Assembly (NCBI GenBank): GCA_013203065.1
Contig: JABMQV010000401.1
Coordinates: 1-12,114 of the forward strand
Reading direction: 5' to 3'
Source of the DNA: Desulfobacteraceae bacterium
Lineage (GTDB): Bacteria; Desulfobacterota; DSM-4660; Desulfatiglandales; Desulfatiglandaceae
DNA length: 12,114 bases
Below are positions 1 to 6,895 of the stretch, piece after piece. How positions within the stretch are numbered: position 1 is the first letter of the stretch; each line of letters opens with the position of its first letter. A model generated the notes under the pieces. It did no database searches and was not told the origin of the DNA. It worked only from the letters and a program-made list of their open reading frames with translations. The position numbers and the translations under genes are program-made.

Positions 1-370
1 GGACATCGACGCCCAGGTCGTGGACTTCGAATCCCGCCCCTTTGGCCACGGTGGAAAAGATGTTTTTTCCTATGTCATGAATGTCACCTTTAGGGGTGCC
101 CATAACGATTTTTCCGACTGCCTCCTGGGCTGTCTTTTCCAGCCTGGGTTCCACCAGCTTCATGGCCCGGGCAAAAAGGTCGGCCGACATCATGAGTTCG
201 CTCAGGAAATAGTCTCCTTTATCGAACTTTTCTCCGACCAAGCTCATACCTTTTTGTAACTCCTGAACCAGTCGCATCGGATCTTCGCCATTTTCCAGGC
301 GGTGCTTAACGGTTTCCAGAACATAGTCCCTTTTGAAATTTGCCAGCGCTTCGGCTAATGCTTTGCTCAA
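1..370 (-). CDS. Corrinoid (B12-binding) methyltransferase carrier protein, partial
   Basis: Small cobalamin-carrying protein of the MtbC/MttC/MtaC type. In this family it shuttles a methyl group on cobalt between a substrate:corrinoid methyltransferase and a second methyltransferase (to a pterin or thiol) in the cytoplasm. Only the first 123 residues are in the window; the C-terminal part of the B12 domain lies beyond the left edge. Residues about 5-80 form the helical cap region, and residues 88-123 begin the B12 domain. The signature D96-x-H98-x-x-G101 is intact (GDIHDIGKN), with H98 the expected lower cobalt ligand, followed by GFEVHDLGVDV. The start is TTG at 368-370, placed 6 bases after a strong AAAGGAGGA ribosome site (377-385); the ATG at 374-376 in another frame stops at once. 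The partner methyltransferase is probably further left, out of view, so the substrate cannot be told. The family call is firm; the subfamily is not. Confidence 0.93.
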   Translation of the reverse strand, partial: MSKALAEALANFKRDYVLETVKHRLENGEDPMRLVQELQKGMSLVGEKFDKGDYFLSELMMSADLFARAMKLVEPRLEKTAQEAVGKIVMGTPKGDIHDIGKNIFSTVAKGAGFEVHDLGVDV

Positions 371-422
371 AACATATCCTCCTTTGCCTCACTCTACAGC
401 AGAAACATGACTCTGAAAATTA

Positions 423-451
423 TTAATATCAGAGTTGTGATAGCCTGCCAA
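423..451 (-). promoter_or_regulatory. Candidate sigma-70 promoter of the corrinoid protein gene
   Basis: On the minus strand, TTGGCA (446-451) and TATTAA (423-428) are separated by 17 bases, about 50 bases before the TTG start. The -35 box matches 5 of 6 consensus bases and the -10 box 4 of 6. It is a prediction by eye only; a sigma-54 reading of the TTGGCA stretch was considered and fits worse. Confidence 0.35.
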
Positions 452-675
452 GATTTCAAATAATCAGTGTTATCCGAATGTTGTAATACGCTTTACAGGT
501 CTGGAACTGTGGCCGTGCACAAAAAACCCTATAGGATATTTTTCAAACAACAACATATGGGGTGGTGTGACTTCTGACTCATTGGGTCGCCGGTGAAAAG
601 TTCTTGCATCATCTTACACATTTCAAACAGCAAAATCAATGCACGTATTCATCTGGGATCCTTCTCCTTTCTCGG

Positions 676-978
676 CTATCCAGACTTGCTGATCATAGAG
701 GTTTTGTGAACTTTTGCTTGACCAGTAGGAACAACAAGATATGAAAAAAAGCCGTCAATTTTTGCAGTGCTGGGAATACTTCCTGCGTCTCGGGTACACA
801 GTAATTGGCTTGGAGTATCCCTTGACTTGACCATATGGGGCAATCCCTTCTCTATTTGAAACGAATTCCGAAGCCCTTTGACTGTCTGTTCACTTACCAG
901 TATATCACAGTGGAAGATTTTGGTAAGACCCTGAATTCTTGACGCTAGGTTGACTGTATCTCCTATCAGCTTTGATTC
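676..978 (-). pseudogene. Remnant of class III adenylate/guanylate cyclase catalytic domain
   Basis: A 100-codon open stretch without a usable start encodes the C-terminal half of a class III nucleotidyl cyclase domain. The signature LIGDTVNLASRIQ lies at 931-969, keeping the Asn and Arg that in this family act at the transition state. It continues with the usual GLTKIFHCDILVSEQT stretch and a degenerate tail (PHMVKSRDTPSQLL, resembling the family's VKGK-x-x-P end). Upstream a TGA (979-981) cuts the frame. No sequence for the first half of the domain, with its metal-binding aspartates, is seen before the dehydrogenase gene, so the protein cannot be a working cyclase. The tail runs on to TAG at 676-678. 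The gene probably encoded a larger sensor-cyclase that was truncated by deletion. The family call rests on the motif and its spacing; an in-frame sequencing error at the TGA would not restore the missing half. Confidence 0.72.
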
Positions 979-1047
979 TCATGGATGGGCGAAGGAATCG
1001 GTACATAAGAATCTGAAACACTATATTGCTCAAACTTAGGGGCTTCA

Positions 1048-1122
1048 CCCCAATTGGAATGTTGGAATGATGGACCACTGGAATAATGGGTTTTGGAGAA
1101 TTGACGGAATGGTTTATTGGGG
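1048..1122. repeat. Octamer micro-repeat bounded by inverted repeats
   Basis: A 75-base block starts with CCCCAAT (1048-1054) and ends with its exact reverse complement ATTGGGG (1116-1122). Inside is a degenerate 8-base periodicity: ATTGGAAT, GTTGGAAT, GATGGACC, ACTGGAAT, AATGGGTT (1053-1092). Similar TGGAAT-rich tracts are a kind of intergenic simple repeat; whether this one is mobile cannot be told from one copy. Confidence 0.55.
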
Positions 1123-1203
1123 AAATTAAGTTGATTCACGGGTCGTTCTCTCCCAGGATTTCATACACCTACTGATAGCTTTGGCTGAGACAATGTCCAG
1201 TTA

Positions 1204-2097
1204 TCACCCTGTTGAATTGCCCATTAACTCCTGGATGATGTCTAATAGATCTTGTGGAGGCAGAATTGGCTCCGGGTTTTTCTCATCGATAAGATTTCTC
1301 ATGCGTTGTTCAATGAAAGTGTTGAAGTCGTGGGTAATCACGTAGAACCGTTCCTCACGAATGGCGTCGAGCACTTGGCGGCCGACATCTTTGGGGTCAA
1401 GACCGCGCTCAAGCCAAATCTCATATGCTCTCCTGAAAAGCGATTCCTCTTCAGTTAACTCTGGGGGAGCTGGCACTGTATCCGGACGATTTCGTTCCGA
1501 TGATTTCATAATATCCGTGTTGACAGGACCAGGACACAAAACGCTGATCTTGACCTTAGTATCACGGTTTTGAAGTTCCGTGTGTACCGACTCCGATAGA
1601 GCAACAACCGCATGTTTGCTCACGCCATATGGGATGTTTATAGGGTTGATTACGGCACCGGCCAGCGAGGCAGTGTTCACCACGTGAGATTCAGTGTTTT
1701 CCGCCAGCATAATCGGCAGGAAGGTATGGATGCCATAGACTACTCCCATCAGATTGACACTGAGGACCCAACTCCAGCCTTCCAGAGGCACTTCCCAACT
1801 ACAGCGCCCACCATAGCCCACACCGGCATTGTTACACAGCACGTGTACCGCCCCGAACGTATCAAGAGTCTTGTGCGCGAGCGCCTCGACTTGCTCGGCC
1901 CGAGACACATCGGTAGGCACCCCAAGCACTATGGCACCTGAGCTTTCAAACGAGTGAACCGTTTCCTCTAGCTTACCTTCATCTATGTCTGCCAGAACGA
2001 CCTTCATGCCGACGTCCAAAAATTTTTCCGCCATTCCACGGCCAATACCACTTGCGCCTCCAGTGACGACAGCTACTCGATCTTTAAAGTCTTTCAT
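1204..2097 (-). CDS. Short-chain dehydrogenase/reductase (SDR) family oxidoreductase
   Basis: A 297-residue classical SDR, a cytoplasmic NAD(P)-dependent dehydrogenase; the substrate cannot be read from sequence. The Rossmann fold starts at once with TGGASGIG (12-19), then NNAG (89-92), N115, the catalytic S144, Y157 and K161 (YGVSK), and a PGPVNTDI segment after the active site. D37 at the end of the second strand (LADID) favours NAD over NADP. The C-terminus is about 40-50 residues longer than the 250-residue family core and ends in an acidic helix-like segment. ATG at 2095-2097 follows AAGGAGGAGCT, an excellent ribosome site. It stands alone: upstream is a broken frame and downstream only gene-poor DNA, so no pathway partner is visible. 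No clear promoter was found; a lone TTGACA about 30 bases upstream lacks a matching -10 box. The family is certain; alcohol, 3-oxoacyl or sterol-type substrates all remain open. Confidence 0.96.
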   Translation of the reverse strand: MKDFKDRVAVVTGGASGIGRGMAEKFLDVGMKVVLADIDEGKLEETVHSFESSGAIVLGVPTDVSRAEQVEALAHKTLDTFGAVHVLCNNAGVGYGGRCSWEVPLEGWSWVLSVNLMGVVYGIHTFLPIMLAENTESHVVNTASLAGAVINPINIPYGVSKHAVVALSESVHTELQNRDTKVKISVLCPGPVNTDIMKSSERNRPDTVPAPPELTEEESLFRRAYEIWLERGLDPKDVGRQVLDAIREERFYVITHDFNTFIEQRMRNLIDEKNPEPILPPQDLLDIIQELMGNSTG

Positions 2098-2145
2098 AGC
2101 TCCTCCTTTTTTTTAGAAGTCTGTGTCAAAAACCCGCCTTTTTCA

Positions 2146-2634
2146 CTAAAGGTCTGCGCAACATACCAAATCAGGTGTTTGTTCAAAATAGGGTGATTCA
2201 ACATAACTGTTCCAAAAAAAGTTGTCCCACCCAAGATTTGGAGTTTTTTGCCGCAGTGTTGCCACATCATGCCAAAATTTGAGAATTATATCCAACAGAT
2301 AATCCCCGGCCATATCACCTCCTTCATTAATTATAAAACCCTTACACCCATACCCCGATAGAGCCTTGACCGTTTTTGGGCCGTCTCGCAGCACCAAAGG
2401 TCGATCCACCTAGTCAAAGATCCTGGGCGGCTCTCCTCCTTTAACCCACAACGCTTTCCCAACGCCCTGGGCCACATACTCCCCATGGGTGGCAGGAGAG
2501 GCCATAAAGAGATGGGTTGCCTTCTCGGCCATCCAGTAGTAACTCTCCAGTATCTCCTTTTGATGAAAAACAGCGGGAGCGTCAAGTCGGGCTAGTTTTG
2601 CATGGGTCGGGATCATTATTGACACACAAGGCAA
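2146..2634 (-). pseudogene. Unrecognised reading frame interrupted by an in-frame TAG
   Basis: Two open stretches lie in the same minus-strand frame, 2413-2634 (74 codons from a TTG) and 2146-2409 (87 codons), separated only by TAG at 2410-2412. I do not recognise the product. The segment ATHLFMASPATHGEYVAQGV faintly recalls the hinge region of GT-B glycosyltransferases, but this is weak. The supposed 5' end overlaps the -35/-10 region of the tRNA promoter and has no ribosome site, so the original start was probably lost. Within the second stretch an ATG at 2311-2313 has a textbook GGAGG site 4 bases ahead and would give a 55-residue protein (MAGDYLLDII...VCCADL). That small frame could be the only part expressed, or the ribosome site may be chance. 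Most likely this is a decayed gene; chance open frames on the opposite strand of non-coding DNA are the alternative. Confidence 0.35.
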
Positions 2635-2647
2635 TTTTATCTATACT
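2619..2647 (+). promoter_or_regulatory. Strong sigma-70 promoter for tRNA-Ser and probably dnaX
   Basis: TTGACA (2619-2624) is a perfect -35 box, followed after exactly 17 bases by TATACT (2642-2647), matching 5 of 6 consensus -10 bases. Transcription would start near 2654, about 45 bases before the mature tRNA. No terminator is seen between the tRNA and dnaX, so this promoter may also supply the dnaX operon. Confidence 0.8.
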
Positions 2648-2699
2648 CCCATCCCAGAAAAGCAGGTTCTTAATAGTTTGGCTGTCGGAAATCCATCGC

Positions 2700-2793
2700 G
2701 GAGAGATGTCCGAGCTGGCCGAAGGAGCGCGACTGGAAATCGCGTGTACTACTAATAGTGGTACCGAGGGTTCGAATCCCTCTCTCTCCGCCA
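2700..2793 (+). tRNA. tRNA-Ser (anticodon GGA)
   Basis: A complete class II tRNA with encoded CCA. The acceptor stem GGAGAGA (2700-2706) pairs with TCTCTCC (2783-2789), followed by discriminator G and CCA (2791-2793). The anticodon stem CGCGA/TCGCG (2728-2732, 2740-2744) encloses CTGGAAA, anticodon GGA at 2735-2737, which reads UCC and UCU. A long variable arm (about 2745-2765) and the T arm GAGGG-TTCGAAT-CCCTC (2766-2782) confirm the serine type. It sits between its promoter and dnaX. Confidence 0.98.
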
Positions 2794-2835
2794 TTTCTTT
2801 ATAGAACGGATGGAAATCTAGAAGAGTATACCGTT

Positions 2836-4452
2836 ATGCCTTATGAGGTCTTAGCCAGGAGATGGCGTCCCCAAGTCTTTGAAGACGTCATTGGCCAAGA
2901 GCACATTACTCAGACATTGATGAACGCCATTAAGAGCGAAAGGCTGGCCCATGCCTATCTCTTTGGCGGACCCAGAGGTGTTGGAAAGACATCAGTTGCC
3001 CGCATCTTGGCCAAGGCCATCAATTGTGAGGCAGGAGAGCCACGAATACCATGTGATAAATGCAGATCGTGCCATGAAATTACAGATGGCTCATCCATGG
3101 ATGTACAGGAGATCGACGGCGCATCCAATCGCGGCATCGATGAAATCAGAGAACTCAGGGGAAATGTCAAATATATGCCCTCGTCGAGCAAGTATCGCAT
3201 TTACATTATCGACGAAGTCCATATGCTGACCCTCCCGGCCTTCAATGCCCTCCTCAAGACCCTTGAAGAGCCCCCGGGTCACGTGAAATTCATATTTGCC
3301 ACCACCGAATCCCATAAGGTACCCGTAACCATCCTCTCCAGATGTCAGCGGTTCGATTTCAAGAGGATAACGTTGGCTCAAATCATCGGCCATTTAGAGA
3401 AGATAACAGGGAAAGAAGGGATTGAAATAGCCAGATCCGGCCTGGTAATGATAGCCCGAGAGGCCGACGGGAGTATGCGAGATGCCCAGGGTCTGCTGGA
3501 TCAGGTAATCTCTTTTACCGGAGCCACTGTTGAAGAAAAACAGATCAATGAGATCTTAGGTATTATGGACAGGGGTATTATCTTTGAAACCTCGGGCAGT
3601 ATTATGGAAGGGTCGGCCGAGAGGTGCCTTCAGATTGTGGAGCAGCTCTACAATTACGGATATGACATCAAAGAATTTTATCGTTCCCTTATGGAACAAT
3701 TCAGAAATCTCCTGGTCATGCTTATTGCGCCACAAGACCATCTGTTTGCCATGACTGAGGACGAGGAGAAGGAGGCCAGAAGACAGGCAGAGAAAGCAGG
3801 TATGGACAAGCTCCAGATCTTTCTCAACTTTCTTATCAACCGGGAGCAAGACCTGAGGTACAGTTCCCATCCCCGTCTGGTCCTTGAAACCATCATGATC
3901 AAGATGTGCCACCTTGGCGACTTCCTCTCTTTTGATCAGGTACTACGAAAGATTGAATCCCTGGAGAAGAGACTCACAGGCGCCCTTCCCACGGGCGAAA
4001 AAAAAATCAATGCCCACATCCCTTCACAAAAAGATGATCGAGGGAGCCACGGAACTGTCAAGGGAACTGCCGCCGAGGAGAGCGGTAAGACAGATCCTAC
4101 TGTGGGCTGGGAGGAGTTCTTAAGCTTCCTTTCATCCAAGAGTAAGGCCCTATCTAACATCCTCAAGGATTGGCAGCTAGAGAAGTTGACAGACAAGACT
4201 ATAGAGATTGCCAGCGGGAATCAGTCCTTCTCATCATCCTATTTTGACGACCCAGAAAGATATGACCAGCTGGCCAAATATTGCAGGGAGTTTTTCAAGA
4301 GAGATATCCGACCAAAAATTATCGTCAAAGGGCGCCAGCAGCCCCAAGACAAGCGATCGCCCAGTAGGGACTCGGACTCAGACCTTTCCCCACCGATTCA
4401 GGACATCTTGGACGTCTTCCAGGGGGAAATAAAGGAAGGACCCCTGTCATAG
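2836..4452 (+). CDS. dnaX: DNA polymerase III subunit gamma/tau
   Basis: ATPase of the clamp loader, which opens and loads the beta sliding clamp and, in its long tau form, couples polymerase and helicase. The 538-residue product has the Walker A GGPRGVGKTS (44-53), the zinc-binding cysteines C64, C73, C76 and C79, the Walker B IYIIDEVHM (122-130), the sensor FATTESHKV (154-162) and the SRC arginine finger at 168-170. Domain III extends to about residue 370; a variable linker and a short tau-type C-terminal domain (WEEFLSFL onward) follow. At 538 residues it is shorter than the roughly 640 of E. coli and close to Thermus tau. ATG at 2836 is chosen because MPYEVLARRWRPQ is the canonical N-terminus; the longer frame runs back into the tRNA. 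The ribosome site is weak (AGAAGAG). It heads the dnaX-ybaB-recR series. See the A9 run at 3998-4006 for a possible frameshifted shorter product. Confidence 0.98.
   Translation: MPYEVLARRWRPQVFEDVIGQEHITQTLMNAIKSERLAHAYLFGGPRGVGKTSVARILAKAINCEAGEPRIPCDKCRSCHEITDGSSMDVQEIDGASNRGIDEIRELRGNVKYMPSSSKYRIYIIDEVHMLTLPAFNALLKTLEEPPGHVKFIFATTESHKVPVTILSRCQRFDFKRITLAQIIGHLEKITGKEGIEIARSGLVMIAREADGSMRDAQGLLDQVISFTGATVEEKQINEILGIMDRGIIFETSGSIMEGSAERCLQIVEQLYNYGYDIKEFYRSLMEQFRNLLVMLIAPQDHLFAMTEDEEKEARRQAEKAGMDKLQIFLNFLINREQDLRYSSHPRLVLETIMIKMCHLGDFLSFDQVLRKIESLEKRLTGALPTGEKKINAHIPSQKDDRGSHGTVKGTAAEESGKTDPTVGWEEFLSFLSSKSKALSNILKDWQLEKLTDKTIEIASGNQSFSSSYFDDPERYDQLAKYCREFFKRDIRPKIIVKGRQQPQDKRSPSRDSDSDLSPPIQDILDVFQGEIKEGPLS
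3981..4006 (+). promoter_or_regulatory. Candidate slippage/frameshift site in dnaX: hairpin plus A9
   Basis: CGCCC (3981-3985) and GGGCG (3993-3997) form a 5-bp hairpin with a 7-base loop, directly followed by nine A (3998-4006) covering codons E388-K389-K390-I391. A -1 ribosomal slip or one extra A in the transcript would add NQCPHPFTKR and stop at TGA 4035-4037, giving a gamma-like protein of about 400 residues with the complete ATPase core. The opposite shift would run to a stop ending at 4123. Position and run length resemble the known Thermus dnaX slippage site; function here is inferred. Confidence 0.5.
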
Positions 4453-4463
4453 AAACGGGTCCT
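4437..4463 (+). other. Hairpin spanning the dnaX stop codon
   Basis: AGGACCC (4437-4443) and GGGTCCT (4457-4463) are a perfect 7-bp inverted repeat with a 13-base loop that contains the dnaX stop codon (4450-4452). There is no T-run behind it, so it is a poor terminator. It could limit read-through or stabilise the upstream message. ybaB begins 41 bases later with its own strong ribosome site. Confidence 0.35.
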
Positions 4464-4504
4464 CTTAGTCAAAAAACAATAGATACTAACAAGGAGGCAA
4501 TCAA

Positions 4505-4834
4505 ATGAAGGGCATACCCAATATGGGCCAACTTATGAAACAGGCGCAACAGTTTCAATCAAAAATGGCCAAACTGCAAGAAGAGTTGGCTGATCAAACC
4601 GTGGAGGCCTCGGCTGGGGGCGGCATGGTCACCGTCGTTGTCAATGGCAAGCAGGAGTTGCTTTCTATTCAGATCGATCCGGAGGTGATTGATCGTGATG
4701 ACTCCGAAATGCTACAAGACCTCATTATGGCCGCTGTCAATGACGGCCTGTCGAGGGCAAAAGAAATGATGAACGAAGAAATGGGGAAATTGACCAAGGG
4801 GCTCAATGTCCCGGGTCTATCAGGACTATTATAG
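4505..4834 (+). CDS. ybaB: YbaB/EbfC family nucleoid-associated protein
   Basis: A 109-residue DNA-binding protein of the YbaB/EbfC family. These form tweezer-like dimers that bind DNA with little sequence preference; they are almost always encoded between dnaX and recR, as here. Visible features are the N-terminal MKGIPNMGQLMKQAQQFQSK helix, a long amphipathic helix through residue about 32, the central beta segment (GGGMVTVVVNGKQELLSIQI) and the C-terminal helix with a Gly/Leu-rich tail (NVPGLSGLL). Length is typical of the family (about 100-115). ATG at 4505 follows AAGGAGG at 8 bases, an excellent ribosome site and much better than that of dnaX, so it may be made at a higher level. It lies 52 bases after dnaX and 31 before recR, without promoter or terminator signs. 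The exact role, recombination aid or gene regulation, is unsettled for the family. Confidence 0.96.
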   Translation: MKGIPNMGQLMKQAQQFQSKMAKLQEELADQTVEASAGGGMVTVVVNGKQELLSIQIDPEVIDRDDSEMLQDLIMAAVNDGLSRAKEMMNEEMGKLTKGLNVPGLSGLL

Positions 4835-4865
4835 GCCTTGGTTCCCGAGCGATAAGGTCAAAATC

Positions 4866-5477
4866 ATGGGAATCTATCCACCCTCTCTTGAAAGATTGAT
4901 AGGGCAGTTTTCCAGACTTCCTGGTATCGGGCAAAAATCAGCGACACGGGTTGCGTTGCATGTTCTTAAGTGCAACAAGGAACTCGCTGAAAGCCTGGCC
5001 GAAAGTCTCATGGAGGTCAAAGAGAGAATTAAGTTCTGCTCTGTTTGTTTTAACCTGACCGATGATAACCCCTGCCCCATCTGTCGAGATGAAGGCCGCG
5101 CCGATGGGACACTCTGTGTGGTTGAAGGACCGGGGGACCAACTTGCCATAGAGGAATCCGGGATATTTCGAGGCAGATATCATGTCCTTCACGGAGTCCT
5201 TTCTCCTTTGGATGGCATAGGCCCTGAAGACCTGAAGATCGGGGAACTCCTCAGCAGGATAGACAGAGAGGGGATTAAGGAACTCATTATCGCCACCAAT
5301 CCTACTACAGAGGGAGAGGCCACTGCTTCTTTTCTGTTCAAGCTCTCTTCGGAAAAAACCGGGGACCTCAAGATTACCAGAATTGCCCTCGGTGTTCCTA
5401 TGGGCGGGGACGTGAAATACATGGATAGTATGACACTCAAACACGCACTCAAGAGCCGCGTGCCCATTAGCCCATGA
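4866..5477 (+). CDS. recR: Recombination mediator RecR
   Basis: RecR acts with RecO (and RecF) to load RecA on SSB-coated single-stranded DNA in gap repair. The 203 residues match the family length (E. coli about 201). The helix-hairpin-helix lies at residues 8-28 (LERLIGQFSRLPGIGQKSAT), the zinc finger is C58-x2-C61-x8-C70-x2-C73, and the Toprim domain starts with LCVVEGPGD (83-91) and includes ATNPTTEGEATA. ATG at 4866 gives the conventional N-terminus (MGIYPPSLERLI); an earlier ATG at 4806 would overlap ybaB and add 20 unrelated residues. The ribosome site is weak (AAGG about 9 bases ahead). The stop codon overlaps the start of the next gene by 4 bases (ATGA), so recR and the FAD-linked oxidase are likely translationally coupled. 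dnaX-ybaB-recR is a very widely conserved order. Confidence 0.98.
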   Translation: MGIYPPSLERLIGQFSRLPGIGQKSATRVALHVLKCNKELAESLAESLMEVKERIKFCSVCFNLTDDNPCPICRDEGRADGTLCVVEGPGDQLAIEESGIFRGRYHVLHGVLSPLDGIGPEDLKIGELLSRIDREGIKELIIATNPTTEGEATASFLFKLSSEKTGDLKITRIALGVPMGGDVKYMDSMTLKHALKSRVPISP

Positions 5478-6850
5478 TCTCTCAAACCGTTCTCAAGGAA
5501 ATATCAAACAGTGTCGGCCATGAACACCTGATAACCGATAAAGGCGCTATGGCCGAGTATGCCTCTGATGCCACCAAGCTGGAATTTATGCCGGACGCGG
5601 TGGCATTTCCCGGAAACTCCCAGGAAATTTCCCGGATCCTCCGCCTCGCATCAAAAGAAGGCTTCCCTGTTATCCCGAGAGGAGCGGGAAGCGGCATGAG
5701 TGGGGGAGCCCTCCCTGTCAAAGGGGGTCTGGTGATGGCCATGAATCGCCTGGCCCGTATCCTCGCCATTGATGAGGAAAATTTCATTACAAGGGTGGAG
5801 CCCGGGGTAATTACGGCCCACCTGCAAGAGGCGGTGGAGAGGGTTGGGCTCTTTTATCCGCCAGATCCTGCCAGTTTGAATGTCTCTACCATCGGGGGAA
5901 ACGTGGCCGAGTGTGCGGGGGGACTAAGGGCCGTAAAATATGGTGTAACAAGGGACTATGTCCTTGGCATGACGGTTGTAATCCCTACGGGAGAAACCAT
6001 AAATACCGGCGTAGAAACAATGAAAGGCGTGGCAGGTTATGATCTGACCCGCCTCTTGATAGGCTCAGAAGGCACGCTTGCCGTCATCACAGGCATCACT
6101 CTCCGTCTGATTCCAATGCCTGCGGCCAGAAAGACTATGGCCGCACTGTTTCCGGATGTCCTATCGGCGGTGAAGACGGTGTCCGACATCATCAAGAACA
6201 AGATCGTCCCCACAATCCTGGAGCTTATTGACAGGCTGTGCCTTGATTGCGTCAGGGAGGAGATGGGCCTTTCCATTCCCCGTGACGCCGGGGCCATGCT
6301 GCTGATTGAGGTGGATGGTGATGAACTCCTTGTGGAGAAAGAGACTCGAAGTATCAGGGAGGTTTGTGCCCGTGGGGGAGCCCTTACGTTTGAAGCAGCC
6401 TCGGGTGTTGAAGAGGCGGACAGACTCTGGGAGGCTCGCAGAAATGTCTCACCCTCCCTTTACAAATTGAGACCTCACAAGATAAGTGAGGATGTCGTTG
6501 TACCGAGGAGCCGGCTGGCCGAACTGGCCGCCTACCTGGATGAACTCGGGGAAAAATATGGCCTCCCCATCGCCGCCTTCGGGCATGCAGGCGACGGTAA
6601 TATCCATGTAAATATTATGTTCGACAAAGAGAATCCCAGGGAAGAAGAAAATACCAAGACATTGATAAGGGGCTTATTTGTGAAGGTCCTACAGATGGGT
6701 GGTACAATTACCGGGGAACATGGCGTAGGCATTACCAAGGCACCCTATCTCGGCTTGGAAATCTCTCAGGCCGGGCTGCAATTGATGTCCCGAATCAAGA
6801 CGGCCTTTGATCCGAAGGGAATCTTAAATCCCGGCAAGATCTTTTCCTGA
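5474..6850 (+). CDS. glcD: FAD-linked glycolate/D-lactate oxidase subunit (GlcD-like)
   Basis: A 458-residue flavoprotein of the GlcD / D-lactate dehydrogenase family, oxidising a 2-hydroxy acid to the 2-oxo acid. The PCMH-type FAD domain covers about residues 35-215, with the pyrophosphate-binding GAGSGMSGGA (70-79) and PDPASLNVSTIGGNVAE. The FAD-oxidase C-terminal domain (about 215-457) carries the conserved HAGDGNIH (371-378) and TGEHGVG around H416, family positions tied to metal and substrate binding. Length is standard. No signal peptide or membrane segment; no iron-sulfur domain is fused. The usual GlcE/GlcF or CCG-domain partner is absent nearby, so the electron acceptor may be encoded elsewhere or be an electron-transfer flavoprotein. 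ATG at 5474 overlaps the recR stop by 4 bases and has no separate ribosome site, which points to translational coupling. Glycolate and D-lactate cannot be told apart by sequence reading, hence the symbol is provisional. Confidence 0.9.
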   Translation: MISQTVLKEISNSVGHEHLITDKGAMAEYASDATKLEFMPDAVAFPGNSQEISRILRLASKEGFPVIPRGAGSGMSGGALPVKGGLVMAMNRLARILAIDEENFITRVEPGVITAHLQEAVERVGLFYPPDPASLNVSTIGGNVAECAGGLRAVKYGVTRDYVLGMTVVIPTGETINTGVETMKGVAGYDLTRLLIGSEGTLAVITGITLRLIPMPAARKTMAALFPDVLSAVKTVSDIIKNKIVPTILELIDRLCLDCVREEMGLSIPRDAGAMLLIEVDGDELLVEKETRSIREVCARGGALTFEAASGVEEADRLWEARRNVSPSLYKLRPHKISEDVVVPRSRLAELAAYLDELGEKYGLPIAAFGHAGDGNIHVNIMFDKENPREEENTKTLIRGLFVKVLQMGGTITGEHGVGITKAPYLGLEISQAGLQLMSRIKTAFDPKGILNPGKIFS

Positions 6851-6895
6851 GCCCCAGTTGCACTCAGGCAGATGGGCCAGAAAGGGAGAACAGTA

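Larger units (their letters stand above)
371..1203. other. Gene-poor stretch with remnants
   Basis: About 830 bases between the corrinoid gene and the dehydrogenase hold no intact gene. From left to right I see the leader and promoter of the corrinoid gene, then about 220 bases (452-675) with only short minus-strand open stretches of about 40-50 codons that resemble nothing I know. A decayed cyclase domain (676-978) and a GGAAT-type repeat block (1048-1122) follow. The region is more AT-rich than its neighbours, and it looks like former coding DNA being lost. Confidence 0.6.

Noticed and set aside
441..452. Sigma-54 promoter reading of the TTGGCA stretch before the corrinoid gene
   Set aside because: The GG element is there, but the base pair expected as GC at -13/-12 is CA, and the sigma-70 spacing fits better.
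452..640. Short minus-strand open stretches (for example MMQELFTGDPMSQ)
   Set aside because: Two frames of 40-50 codons look faintly protein-like but match no family I know and stop quickly; too weak to list as genes.
1612..1941. 109-codon plus-strand frame opposite the SDR gene
   Set aside because: Antisense shadow of the dehydrogenase with no ribosome site or motif.
2100..2145. Promoter for the SDR gene from the TTGACA near 2125
   Set aside because: The position 17 bases on is the ribosome site (GGAGGA), not a -10 box.
2758..2835. Longer dnaX starting with GTG inside the tRNA
   Set aside because: It would translate the tRNA T arm; the conserved DnaX N-terminus begins at the ATG 2836.
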